Below, piece by piece: positions 43,183 to 53,762 of a stretch of DNA of 64,000 nucleotides (position 1 is the first letter of the stretch; the number at the start of each line of letters is the position of its first letter). Made by a program: the position numbers and the translations under genes. The DNA is from Anagrus nilaparvatae (Eukaryota > Arthropoda > Insecta > Hymenoptera > Mymaridae), in contig JAKSXM010000014.1 in NCBI GenBank assembly GCA_022575985.1, forward strand, positions 1,364,001-1,428,000, given 5' to 3'. The notes under the pieces are model-generated. The model was given only the letters and a program-made list of their open reading frames with translations. It was not told the origin of the DNA and did not search any database.

Positions 43183-46171
43183 TCAAGGTTCTCCAAGGGA
43201 ACATGCGACACGCACGGGAAGCTGGTGCATTGTTGGATCAAATTGCTCGCGAAGAGGATGCAAATATCCTCTTACTAAGCGAGCAATATTACAACATGAA
43301 CCACAAGTACTGGCTTTCCGATGACACTGGCTGCTGCGCCATATGACTTCGAGGCAGAGCCCAAACGTCTCTTACCCAACAAGGGAAAGGGAGTTGCCAC
43401 GTCTGGGCCAAGTGCGGGGAGACAACTTACATAAGTTGTTATCTCTCCCCAAACGACAACTCGGCAGAGCTGGCTACAAAGCTGGCCAGCATCGAGAGCA
43501 CGGTCCGGACAGCGACTGGTGGCGTCATCCTTGGTGGAGACTTCAACGCCAGGGCTCTGAAATGGGGGATGCCAACGACTAACCCCAGGGGACGAATGGT
43601 GCTCGAAATGGCCACTAGGTGCAAACTAGTGGTCCAGAATAGAGGCAATAGGCCCACCTACGAGAGGCCGGGTTGGGGTGCCTCTATCCCGGACATAACC
43701 TTCGCTACAGAAGCTGCGTCCAGGAGAATTGGCGACTGGAGGGTGATGGATGATCAATACAATGGTAGTGATCATCATTACATCGCCTTCCGGGTATTGG
43801 AAGGGACCTCACAACGACCTCCGTACAGGAGGCGCCCCTTGGGTTGGAACGTCCCAAAAATGGACGAAGACAGATTCGAAGAGTATCTTTGAATCGAGTC
43901 AGCGTCCATCCCCGCTTGGCATGGAGGGGCCACAAGTCCCCATGAGGCTGAAATCTTAGTTAAGAAAGTAACGTCTCTATTATGCGGGGCTTGTGATGCC
44001 TCAATGCCTCGCCGCAGGCCCTGGAAAGGGAGAAAGCCAGTGTACTGGTGGACTCCCGAAATAGCTGAGCTCCGGAAGGAATGCCACAGGACACGACGAA
44101 AGGCGCAAAGAGCAAACGACAGACCTGAGGCCGCCGTTCTTTCTCAGGATCATAAGGACGCCAAACACCGGCTGGCCAAGGCCATCCGTCAAAGCAAGGC
44201 TCAATGTCTGCGTTCATTACGCGAAGATGTAAACAAGGACCCCTGGGGCCTAGGTTACAAAGTCGTAATGGGCAAGTTGAACCAAGGGTCCGACAACATG
44301 ATGGACGCGGCGTCGACTGAACGGATCGTCGGTGCTCTCTTCCCTGAAAGGCCCATCCGGGAAAACCCGGCTGAGGTGATACCCAGGGAGGAAGTGCCAC
44401 TGTTCAGCGAAGGCGAGATGGTCAAGGCCATAAAGGCCATGAAAAATGGCAAGGCGCCGGGGCCAGACGGGATACCGGCGGAAGTGCTCAAAAGAGCGGT
44501 TAAAGTAATCCCTGGTATCCTGTTAAGCATGTTCAATGCGTGTTTGGTGGCTGGAGTGTTCCCAAAGCAGTGGAAGGTGGCACGTCTCGTGCTCTTGAAC
44601 AAGGGCAAGGGGGGAGCCCCGGACTCTCCATCATCTTACAGACCTTTGTGTATGTTAAATACCATTGGTAAGGTGATGGAGAGCTTGCTCCGGGCAAGGC
44701 TCAGAAAGGCAATCGAGGAGGGCGGTGGTCTCTCTGAGGAGCAGCATGGTTTTCGTGAAGGGCATTCCACGATAGATGCCATTCGGCGTGTCGTGGATAC
44801 CGTAGAGGCTGAGAGGGAAAAGCGGCCTGCAATTCGCAAGGACGTCCTTCTGGTAACGCTGGACGTCAAAAACGCTTTCAACTCGGCCAGGTGGGATGAC
44901 ATGATCCGGTCCCTCGAGTACGATTTCCGGATACCCAGGTATCTGGATAACGTACTAAAGGATTACCTGCGGGACCGGAGACTGCTCTACGACACGCTCG
45001 ACGGAAGGCGTGAAAGGGTTTTGAGTGCTGGCATCGCGCAAGGTTCGGTTCTTGAACCTGATCTGTGGAATGCCTTTTACGATGGCTTGTTGCGCGTCCA
45101 TCTCCTGGAAGGAGTTTCCTTGATCGGGTACGCCGACGACGTGGCCCTGACCATAACTGGCAGGGACATGGAAGTGACCCAGGAGAGGTTGAATCTAGTC
45201 ATGAGACGGATCAACCTCTGGATGGGCGATCACGGGCTCCAGCTTGCGATCCCAAAAACGGAGATCGTACTGCTGACTCGTCGAAGGGTTCCCACCGACT
45301 TCGATGTAATTATCGACGACGGCGGAAACCCTCACACGATCCGAACCAGAACATCGGTGAAATACCTGGGAGTTCAGCTTGATAACAAGCTGACCTTCTG
45401 GGAGCAATTTCAGAGGTCGTGTGAAAAGGCAGCGTCGGCCGCATCCTCCCTGTCAAGGCTCATGGCCAACATTGGGGGACCCAAACCAGGGAAGCGAAGG
45501 CTCCTGATGTCAGTCGTCAACTCTGTCCTGCTCTACGGATCAGAAGTCTTGGCGAAGACCACAGAAACTGCCAAGTTCAGACGAAAAATATCGTCGGTAC
45601 AGAGGCAAGCGGCAGTGAGGATCGCCTGCGGATACCACACGGTATCTCTAGAGGCGATCCAGGTTGTTGCTTCGGTGATACCCATTGACATGCTAGCGTT
45701 GGAGCGGAAATTCATCTACGAGAGCGTAGATGAGCGCGAAGTGGCTTCCACTCGCGCCCGCTTCAACTCCATGAAAGCATGGAAGAAACGATGGAAAAAG
45801 AACCAAGAAAAAAATGCCCTATGGACGCGCAGACTGATCTCAGACCTGCAGGCATGGATGGGACGACAGCATGGGGGGTGGATTTCCACCTTACCCAGTT
45901 GTTAACTGGGCACGGGTACTTCCGTGTCATGTTGAAGCATTGGCTTAAGGTGGCAACAAAGGAGTGCTTGCACTGTCCGGGCGTGAATGATACAGTAGAG
46001 CACACATTCTTCGAATGTGTTCGCTACTCGGAGGGGCGCCCGCCCTTCCCGATTTGGAGGCCGGAGACGGTGGTCCTGGAAATGCTACGGAGTTTCGAAA
46101 ACTGGAACAAAGTAGCAGAGTACGTAAGGACCACCTTGTTGGAGAAGAAGGAGGAGGGCTTTCTATCGTAG
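43179..46171 (+). pseudogene. R1-like LINE ORF2 (endonuclease, reverse transcriptase), three breaks
   Basis: The N-terminal apurinic-type endonuclease starts MIKVLQGNMRHAREAGALL and includes LLLSEQYY, VILGGDFNARALKWG and the SDHHYIAF catalytic His region. The reverse transcriptase follows: GKAPGPDGIP, SYRPLCMLNTIGKVM, EEQHGFREGHSTIDAI, LVTLDVKNAFNSARWDDM (catalytic Asp), SAGIAQGSVLEPDLWN and the catalytic LIGYADDVALT. The C-terminus has a CLHCPGVNDTVEHTFFEC zinc finger. Breaks are a frameshift around 43,345-43,400 in the endonuclease, a TGA at 43,891-43,893, and a frameshift at the G-run near 45,880. Otherwise it is intact for more than 600 codons. The usual Gly after the QGSVL motif is Glu here. 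Confidence 0.9.
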
Positions 46172-46448
46172 AGAGCTCTCCTGCCCCTAGGCAGGGGGGA
46201 AGGCAGCGGCCAGCTGCCTAAGCTGCGCGTCCCAAACTGAAGTTATACCTGAAAAGGGAGTTCCGGATTGGGACAATAAAGCGCGGGGGGTTTAAAGTGT
46301 GTGTATCCAGTAAGAATCTGGGGCGTAGCCGGCGTTCGCCGGTAGTCTCCCAGTTGTACACTTTGTACAGCTGGGCGGTCATGGAAATTTTGCGGGTCTT
46401 TAAGGCCCGCAACCACTCCATGGCAGATGCAAGATTCACATATTTCCC

Positions 46449-46451
<3 letters not shown>

Positions 46452-46489
<38 letters not shown>
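46452..46489 (+). repeat. Poly(A) tail of the LINE
   Basis: A run of A residues right after the LINE 3' UTR (TTTCCCTTAT AAAAA...). Its length, with hardly any interruptions, suggests a relatively recent insertion. Confidence 0.9.
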
Positions 46490-46494
<5 letters not shown>

Positions 46495-46984
46495 CAAATA
46501 TTAAGTGTGAATTTCGTACTGATGAAGCTTGGTCAAACTTAAGAAAGCTAAAATAACCCATTTTTGCTTAATTTTTTCGTAATTTTTACAATTTCAATTT
46601 TTATTTTTTTAATTTTTTTTTATTTTTTCCATTTTTTCTAAATTTTAAAATCATAGTTTCAATAAAAAATTCATAAATAGCAAACTACTGGGTATGTTAA
46701 TTAAAAGAGATATAGATTATATCCACGTATCAAAAAAACGAGTTTATATTTATAAATCAAAAAGATTTGTTATTATTGGTCCAGCAAGGTCAAAAAAATA
46801 TTTATTATAAATTTTATAATTGAACGTAACAAATATTAAAATAAAAAATAATAATCATGTAAATAAGAAACGTGCACCTACGAACATTATGCGACGTTGT
46901 CGCTATTTTTTTTTATTTTATCTTTAACGAAAAATAACCGGCCGTATACCGTCAAATTTCATGACGATTAATCAACTTTAAGGA
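46490..46984. other. AT-rich sequence, no gene seen
   Basis: Poly-T/A rich, with no ORF or repeat end recognised. Confidence 0.4.
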
Positions 46985-47300
46985 TTTAGGATATTACAGG
47001 TTTAATGACTAGTATCGATTTCGGGACTTGGAATAATTCAGATTTAGGGACTTGGAATCATTCAGGTTCAGGGAGTTGGAATAATTCAGGTTGGGGACTT
47101 GGAATAATATCGATTAAAGGATTTAGAATATTTGAGTTTAAGGAAATCAAAATAGTTTGGGTTTAGAATCCTAACAGCTAGTGAGGTGATAATTCGATAT
47201 TATAAAAGTAGAAAATTGTATTGTAATGTTGAGTAATATTTGTATTATACCTAGTCCTCATCGGAAAGTAAACATGTTCCATGCATTAAGGTTGTGTTTA
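46985..47300 (+). repeat. Minisatellite (24-bp units) with the AACATGTTCC 3' flank
   Basis: About four to five units of 24 bp, such as TTTAGGGACTTGGAATCATT plus CAGG (about 47,000-47,120), followed by decayed units. Further on, AACATGTTCC (47,271-47,280) and GTTTACACAAACCAGTTACA match the 3' flank of the 50.6-51.4 kb array (AACATGTTCT, TTACACAAACCGGTCATAAG). So this is a 5'-shortened relative of that family with a different minisatellite. Confidence 0.6.
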
Positions 47301-47739
47301 CACAAACCAGTTACAAGTTTTTTTACTTAGTATTGGTATTCTGGAAATATATTGTCTCGATTGCTTAAGAACTAATCTTTCTAGACTAATTCCAGGTAAA
47401 AACCAAACTCCAATGATTTCTGAGATCATATTACTGACATCGATTAGACAGCTTATTCATAATAATAGTATAACCACTATTCATGTACGAGCTACGGGGA
47501 GGAAATTTTTGTATTATTGAAATATTTCTGCAATGAAGCCAACAATTTTTTTTTAAAACTCTGGTTACCCAATGTTTTCAACAAAACACAGCTCTGAACA
47601 AGATGTATTGAATATTGTTGGTATTTTTTGGTATTTTAAAAATTTAATAATTGTAATTTTCATAGATCATTCACCCTACAGAAATTTAAATTCAAATTTT
47701 AAGCTAATAATTAATATCGTAAGTTTGGTAAGGTCGCCG
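47301..47739. other. AT-rich sequence, no gene seen
   Basis: Moderately AT-rich. Starts inside the flank of the repeat family and continues to the R1 fragment. No ORF with a recognisable domain. Confidence 0.35.
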
Positions 47740-48530
47740 GCAGAGTTATTCTCGGTGGAAATTTTCACACTTGGGTCCGAATATGAGTCCGAACGGGGGG
47801 GAGGTTCCTCCATCCCCGATATAACCTTCGAAACAGAAGGAGCGTCTAGGAGGATCGATGAGGGGAAAGTGGCCATAAATGTATCACCTTTGGAGTGTTG
47901 AAGGGAACGTCCCAACGACTTCCATACAAAAGACGTTTCCTAGGTTGGAATGTGCAAAAGATGGACGAGGACAGATTCAAAGAATATCTTTTAATCGAGT
48001 TAGCGTCTATCTCCGCTTGACGCGGAGGACTCACAAGTCCCTGCAAGGCTCAAATCTTAGTAAAGAAAGTAACCTCGCTACTACGCGTGCTTGTGATGCC
48101 TGCATGCCTCCATGCGTCGATGATAACGGGAATCCTCACTCGATTACAACCAGAACTTTAGTTAATTACCTGGGAGCTCTGCTTGATAACAAACTGACAA
48201 ACTTATGGGAACAATTTTAGAAGACGAGTGAAAAAGCCTAGTCGGTCACATCCTCCATGTCAAGGCTTACGGCCAACATAGGGGGACAAACCAGGGAAGC
48301 AAAGATTCCTGATGCCCCTGGTAAACTCTGTTCTGCTTTACGGATCGGAAGTTTGGGCAGACGCCGACCGAATTAAGAAGTACAGGCATAAGATCTGCTC
48401 TGTAAAGAGGCAAGCGGCACTCACGATCGCCAGCGCATACTTCACGTTATCGCTATCGGCGATCCAGGTAGTAGCTGCTAGCATTGGAGTGGAAACCCAT
48501 CTACGAATACCACGTTTTATTATTATATTA
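47740..48530 (+). pseudogene. R1-like LINE fragment, internally deleted
   Basis: Pieces match the LINE at 42.5 kb on the same strand. An endonuclease C-terminal region (GSSIPDITFETEGASRRID, near 47,800) and the following linker run to about 48,110. This is joined directly to the region after the RT core (PHSITTRTLVNYLGALLDNK, 48,130-48,200; LVNSVLLYGSEVW, SVKRQAALTIASAYFTLSL to 48,530). The whole RT core (about 1.2 kb in the reference copy) is missing. It ends abruptly before the 3' UTR, so it is not a simple 5' truncation. Confidence 0.82.
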
Positions 48531-50263
48531 ATTAAATATATTGTTATTTTAGATTATAATTATTTTGGTTTCATAATTAGTATACATTTTTCTTATTACT
48601 TAAATTAATAACAACTCTTTTTTATTTAATATTTATTAAAATATTCAATTTTTAATAAATTGAAAAAGGTTAGATTCTTCTAAATATACAATTTTTATTT
48701 TTTTATTAATTAAAGATGACTAATAATTAAGACTTTTCAACTAGGCGTGTAGTAGCAGTGCTGACTGGTACTCGGAAATTGACAAGCTTAGTTAACGCCT
48801 AACTGACCTTTCTTGGACACTTGCATTTTTCGTTAATAAGAACTGCATATTTTAGGCTTAAAAACTCACCCAGTTGGTAATTAGGGTCAGTCTTGTGATT
48901 TCCGGAACCTACTTCTTGCTACAATCCCTGCGAAATGAGATATCAACCCCCTAAAGTGGGTTAAATTTTCAAATTATTCTTAAAAAAACAAAGTTCTTCT
49001 CTAATGCAAAAAAAAATTTTATTCGCCATAAAAAATTATTACTAGGACTTCCAAGAAAAAGTTAAAAGTCAAATACAGATGTATTAGTCATTTAAACCCT
49101 CCCTGGGGGTGTCTTTGGTAAACAAAGGGTTGAGTCTTATAAATCAATGAAAGATTGAAATGAAAGAGTTACCCAGATTATCAACAGGTGCGATTTTTGG
49201 CCCAGAATATTCAATTTCTTATTTATTATAAAAAACATAGAAATATGTATCTTTTGCAACAACACAGAGAAAAATAACTGTTAAACATAGAAATTATTGT
49301 TTACGTTTAAATTAGAAAATTTTTTTATTTAAATAAATTTTGTGAATATAACCATGCTAACCTCATATTTGTAAAATTTACAAGATTTTTTAGTACTTAT
49401 AAAGGAAGATTTAAATGAAGCGTGTACGACTTATATAGTTCGTTCCTCAAAACTCTTTTTTTTTTTAAATACTACGATAAATAAGTCACCCCAATTTTTA
49501 GCCTCCCAGAGCGAAATCTTGATTTTTCGCAAATATTTTTGTGCTTTGGACTTTTATAAAAAAGGTAAGAAAAATGAGAAATAAGTTTTTATATTTTTTC
49601 TGTTATAATGTGTCCTCTTTTAACTCATATAAATGAATTTTTAGAATATGAGGCTTGTCAAGGAAAAAGTCAATTGATTCACTAAAAATAATTTAAGATT
49701 CCTTTTTTTCCAAAAGTTTCAGAGGGGGTCCGTATAAGGGAATATAACGCAAATATATTCCACTTATACTATACGGTTGTCAGGAGGTTTTGATATTAAC
49801 GCAAAAATTAAAGAAAATACTAAAATATGAGCACTAAATTATAAAAAACTTACCTATATATAATATTAAGTAATCCAAAGTAAGGTAGACTATTAATTAT
49901 AAAAATGAAAATACAATAATTAATTACGTTTCGCTCACCTACATAAAATTTAATAATAAAAATATTGAATTTAATGTGAGGACTAATATTTAAACAAACC
50001 TATATTTACAATCTTAATAATTGCAAGTATACACGGCGCTTAAACGACTTTGATTTAATATAATTAACAAATTATAATAATAATTAGTAAAACACTGGCC
50101 AAGTGATTTACGGTAAATTACAAATTAATTTAATGAGAGAGAGAGAGAGAGAGAGAACGATGGGCAAAATAATATATTTATAACTATTTTTATACAAATG
50201 CAGCTAGTAAAAATACGTAAAAATTAAAGGATTTTCTCTAGGAAAAAGGAAAGAATTATATAT
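48531..50263. other. AT-rich sequence with GA microsatellite
   Basis: No gene is recognised. A (GA)n run of about ten units lies at 50,136-50,155. The segment 48,760-49,000 is slightly less AT-rich, but has no ORF or second copy in the window. Confidence 0.4.
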
Positions 50264-50365
50264 TAATACACAAGAGATGAAACGCACCTTATTATTCCGG
50301 CTTGTAAACAAGCCTTTATAAATAAGCGTAGAATAATGAGGTGCGTTCTATCTCGTGTGTATTAC
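50264..50365. other. 102-bp near-perfect palindrome (hairpin)
   Basis: TAATACACAAGAGATGAAAC at 50,264 pairs with the complement of GGTGCGTTCTATCTCGTGTG at 50,341, giving arms of about 35 bp with few mismatches. GGCTTG-TAAA-CAAGCC forms a second small hairpin in the loop (50,300-50,315). As RNA this is a stable stem; as DNA it could be a miniature inverted element. It is not part of the neighbouring minisatellites. Confidence 0.6.
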
Positions 50366-50600
50366 TATTTTTTATCCACTTTATCCATGGATAGTAGTGC
50401 AATGTAAATTTGCAGGTGCAGGAATGTAAATGCACCTGCTTGCCAGAATGTGCTGAAATTTAAAAGAACTTTTGAATAATTGACAAAAAGCAAAAAGGCC
50501 TTTATTTATCTTTCTTTCAGTATTGTAATTAATTATGTAATAATTTAATTAATTTATAAATTATTCAAGGAATTAAAAAAAAATTAATTTTTATTAACAT

Positions 50601-51440
50601 GGAACATGTTTATAGGGAGGGGGTACTTCAGAACTGGAAAATTAAGGGGGGGGGGGGGTCAAATATGTCCTTTTTAAGGGGGGGGGGGGGGTCAAATTTG
50701 TCCTTTTTAAGGGGGGGTCAAATATGTACTTTTTAAGGGGGGGGGGGGTCAAATTTGTCCTTTTTAAGGGGGAGGGGGGGTCAAATGGGACTTAGAATAT
50801 TTTGGATTTAGAGACCTTTGGTGCAGAAGTACCTAGGGACCTATAGTGCAGGAGCCCCTAAAGACCTTTGGTGCAGAAGTACTTAGGGAGCATTGGTGCA
50901 GAAGTCCCTAAAGACCTTTGGTGCAGAAGTACCTAGGGACCTATGGTGCAGAAGTCCCTAAAGACCTTTGGTGCAGAAGTACTTAGGGAGCATTGGTGCA
51001 GAAGTCTTTAAAGACCTTTGGTGCAGAAGTACCTAGGGACCTATAGTGCAGAAGTACTTAGGAAGCATTGGTGTAGAAGTACCTAGGGACCTATGGTGCA
51101 GAAGTCCCTAAAGACCTTTGGTGCAGAAGTACCTAGGGACAATTTGTGCAGAAGTCTCTAAAGACCTTTGGTGCAGAAGTACCTAGGGAGCATTGGTGCA
51201 GAAGTACCTAGGGACCTATGGTGCAGAAGTCCCTAAAGACCTTTGGTGCAGAAGTACCTAGGGACCATTGGTGCAGAAGTCTCTAAAGAACTTTAGTGCA
51301 GAAATACTTGGATATAAATATTGATATTATGAACAGAATAGATACTTTATTATGAGTGTTAGTTAATAATTAGTGAACATGTTCTATGCTCGTTGATTGT
51401 GTAGTTACACAAACCGGTCATAAGTTTTTATTTATATATT
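50601..51440 (+). mobile_element. Repeat family with GGAACATGTT/AACATGTTC sub-terminal inverses and two minisatellites
   Basis: Starts GGAACATGTTTATAGGGAGG and contains about five G-run units (period about 36 bp, TTAAGGGGGGGGG...TCAAATTTGTCC, 50,640-50,790). About 19 units of a 25-bp minisatellite follow (50,820-51,300). It ends with AACATGTTC (51,377-51,385) and TTACACAAACCGGTCATAAG. The inverse GGAACATGTT/AACATGTTC pair plus internal minisatellites resembles the HINE-like layout seen at 6-10 kb. Truncated relatives lie at 20,766 (5' part) and 46,985-47,300 (3' part). No ORF. Confidence 0.55.
50815..51300. repeat. 25-bp minisatellite with 50-bp two-step order
   Basis: Units of 25 bp alternate between GTGCAGAAGTACCTAGGGAC plus C(T/A)ATG and GTGCAGAAGTCCCTAAAGAC plus CTTTG. 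The true repeat is mostly a 50-bp dimer, with some dimers broken by GGAGCATTG variants. About 19 monomers in all. The alternation is a small higher-order repeat. Confidence 0.8.
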
Positions 51441-51722
51441 ATTAGAATAATATTTTTATCGTCCGATGATAATTGAAATATAAATGATAAATAGTATTAA
51501 TCGGTCTTTACGGACTAATATTATTATTCACCAATACAAATTAATGTAATTGATGAATAATATTTAAACTGCTTTATTGTTAATGAGTCGCCCATAGCGT
51601 GTATCGCATTAACAGCAGTTCAATAAATTTTTTCGAAATTAAAAATAAATTTTTAATTTAATTTTTGATTTTATTTCTTTGATGTTAAGAAAAAATCTTC
51701 GAGAAAAAATAAATGCCTCATC

Positions 51723-51795
51723 ATTGTCAACGAGAATCGAACTCGTGATCTTCTACTTGCCGGGTAGACGCTTTAGCCAACTAAGCTACGGCACG
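51723..51795 (-). pseudogene. tRNA-like sequence (Ala-type anticodon), degenerate
   Basis: Read on the minus strand: D arm GCTTAGTTGGCTAAAGC, anticodon stem TCTAC/GTAGA with loop CCGGCAA (anticodon GGC, Ala), T arm ACGAG-TTCGATT-CTCGT. Position 33 is C instead of the universal U, and the acceptor stem (CGTGCCG against TGACAAT) pairs poorly. It is therefore a tRNA-derived repeat or pseudogene. A box and B box (GAGTTCGATTC) are retained. Confidence 0.55.
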
Positions 51796-52349
51796 AGCCG
51801 ACACTCGATGACACCAATGAAACACTTATTCTCTCTCAAAGAAGGCAATATTATCATCCGATGATAATTAAAATATAAATGATAAATAGTATTTATCGGT
51901 CTTTACGGACTAATATTATTATTCACCAATACAAATTAATGTAATTGATGAATAATATTTAAAATGCTTTATTGTTAGTGAGTCACCCATAGCGTGTATC
52001 GCATTAACAGTACTTTTCTTAACATCAAAGAAATAAAATCAAAAATTAGATTAAAAATTTATTTTTAATTTAGAAAAAATTTATTGAACTGCTGTTAATG
52101 CGATACACGCTATGGGCGACTCATTAACAATAAAGCAGTTTAAATATTATTCATCAATTACATTAATTTGTATTGATGAATAATAATATTAGTCCGTAAA
52201 GACCGATAAATACTATTTATCATTTATATTTCAATTATCATTGGACGATAAAAATATTATTCTAATAATATATAATTCTAGCACTTGGTAGAATAGTTGC
52301 CTTCTTTGAGAGAGAATAAGTCTCTCATTGGTGTCATCGAGTGTCGTTT

Positions 52350-52422
52350 CGTGCTGTAGCTTAGTTGGCTAAAGCGTCTACCCAGCAAGTAGAAGATCAC
52401 GAGTTCGATTCTCGTTGGCACT
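52350..52422 (+). pseudogene. tRNA-like sequence (Ala-type anticodon), second copy
   Basis: The same 73-base cloverleaf layout as the copy at 51,723, in opposite orientation. Anticodon loop CCAGCAA (AGC, Ala), T arm ACGAG-TTCGATT-CTCGT. The acceptor stem pairs better (CGTGCTG against TGGCACT, six of seven with wobbles), but U33 is again C and there is no 3' CCA context. It is the better-preserved copy; a functional tRNA remains unlikely. Confidence 0.55.
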
Positions 52423-52560
52423 GATGAGGCATTTATTTTTTCTCAAAGATTTTTTCTTAACATCAAAGAAATAAAATGATAAATTAAATTAAAAATTTAT
52501 TTTTAAAAATAGTATAATATTATATAGCATTCATTTATGTTAAGCCAAATGTGATGTTCG

Positions 52561-53390
52561 TTAGTGTACAGTTGTTAAATTCGAAGGTTCTGTGTTTTTG
52601 GTTTGCTCTTCTTTTTTCATGCTAGTATTGATATTAATAGTATTTGGTGTGTTTTTATTTCTTGTGTCAAAGTTGTGATTATTATTTAAACTTAAACCTA
52701 GATCATATTTAAAAATATCTAATTGGTCTTGTTCTAGCTTTTGTTTTTTTCCTGTTTTTTCATTTTCACGGTTTATTTTTTCTTCATCTGGTTTTTCAGT
52801 TTCATTTACATCTTTTGATATAATTGTACATGCGATGTTTCTTTTAATTTTTGGTTTCACTGATACAGAGTATTTTTGTAAACATTCAGATAATTTACTT
52901 AAAGCTTTTTTTTATTAGCTTACTTTTTATCAATATATCGTTCTGCTGAGGTTGAAGATGCCCAATCACTATAGTTTTTGACTTCTTGTACAGTGACACC
53001 ACTATCAGAATAAATAGTTGTTCCAGATCTTCTCATACTGTGACCAGTATATGTACTTGGGTTTTATAAACCAAAAAATTCAGGTATCTTTTTTGGGAAA
53101 CTAGCTATAGTGTTTGTACCAATTACTTGATTCATGCATTTACCTTTAGAATATCTAATTAGAAAATGATCAGTTTCAATCTTTTCTGGCCTTAATTTAA
53201 TATATTTGTTTATAACGTCATAGTATTTATTTTCAATTATAAATGATTTTGCTATGTAAGTTTGGTAGTAGGTATTATTATTTTTATTAATCTAGCTGAC
53301 TTAATATTTGTTATCATACTCATTTTGACGTCATGAATTTCACTTCCTCGACAACCTCCAAGTGCTTGCTTGGCTTCGATAGACATAACA
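52561..53390 (-). pseudogene. Crypton-like tyrosine recombinase, C-terminal part, decayed
   Basis: Read 53,390 to 52,561. Box A is GGCRGSEIHDVKM (catalytic Arg). Box B is TGHSMRRSGTTIYSDSGVTV (His-x-x-Arg), and the nucleophile region is SDWASSTSAERYIDKK (catalytic Tyr). A lysine-rich tail ends at 52,561 (KRNIACTIISKDVNETEKPD ... NLTTVH-stop). H-x-x-R followed about 35-40 residues later by Tyr identifies a tyrosine recombinase. The TGHSxRRSGTT form is seen in insect Crypton-type elements. It is broken by a stop just before TGHS (near 53,066) and frame changes around 53,240-53,340. The N-terminus is missing. Confidence 0.7.
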
Positions 53391-53762
53391 TGTCAACTAA
53401 ATCAAATTATTATTCCTTAATTAAAAGTGTGGTTATTTCATAACGCTTATAAAAGTGAAGGTTACCTTCATCCTTATCACCATCCTGCCAGTGCAACTAT
53501 AAAAATTTGGCATGTACAAAATTAAGCCGCGAGAATGTTCCGTATCGATGTATATATGTAAATATGTTAGTGTATATTGTAAGAAGGGAGAGAGTAGCTG
53601 CCGGCCGGCACCTTCAGTGCCTGCTTGGCTTTAATAGACATAACATGTCAAATAAATCACATTATTATTCCTTAATTAAAAATGTGGTTATTTCATAACC
53701 TTTATCAAAGTAACCTTCACCCTTATCACCATCCTGCCAGTGCAACTATAAACACTTGGTCC
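53356..53762. repeat. Direct duplication, ~155 bp, next to the recombinase
   Basis: The segment 53,356-53,500 (CTTGGCTTCGATAGACATAA ... CACCATCCTGCCAGTGCAAC) is repeated at 53,612-53,750 (CTTGGCTTTAATAGACATAA ... CACCATCCTGCCAGTGCAAC). A roughly 110-bp spacer lies between them, containing GCCGGCCGGC. The first copy overlaps the coding side of the recombinase (CGAGGAAGT, box A), so the second copy is a partial duplication of the gene's upstream part. Confidence 0.7.

Larger units (their letters stand above)
42541..46489 (+). mobile_element. R1-clade LINE, 5'-truncated, with poly(A) tail
   Basis: A two-ORF LINE: ORF1 with three Cys/His knuckles, ORF2 with apurinic endonuclease, reverse transcriptase and a C-terminal zinc finger. 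It is followed by a 3' UTR (46,172-46,451) and about 38 A residues (46,452-46,489). The gene order, triple knuckles and SYRPLCMLNTIGKVMESLL region place it in the R1 clade (R1, TRAS, SART relatives). GC content is clearly higher than its surroundings. ORF1 lacks its N-terminal half, consistent with 5' truncation at about 42,541. No flanking target duplication is recognised, and the insertion site is not 28S rDNA. Confidence 0.9.
51443..52500. repeat. Composite inverted repeat carrying two tRNA-like sequences
   Basis: The left arm (about 51,443-51,688) is inverted to the right arm (about 52,018-52,272) with high identity; markers are TCGGTCTTTACGGACTAATA, ATGCGATACACGCTATGGGC (complement) and CTTTGATGTTAAG. 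A second pair, the tRNA-like unit, lies inside the left part (51,680-51,850, minus) and outside the right part (52,290-52,460, plus). A third partial copy of the arm occupies 51,850-52,010. The result is a rearranged foldback of two unit types. No ORF. Confidence 0.7.

Noticed and set aside
43960..45407. Several long minus-strand ORFs opposite the R1-like LINE
   Set aside because: They mirror the GC-rich sense ORF2, whose catalytic motifs are clear on the plus strand.
51723..52422. Functional tRNA-Ala genes
   Set aside because: Both have C at position 33, imperfect acceptor stems and are inside a foldback repeat; more likely tRNA-derived repeats.
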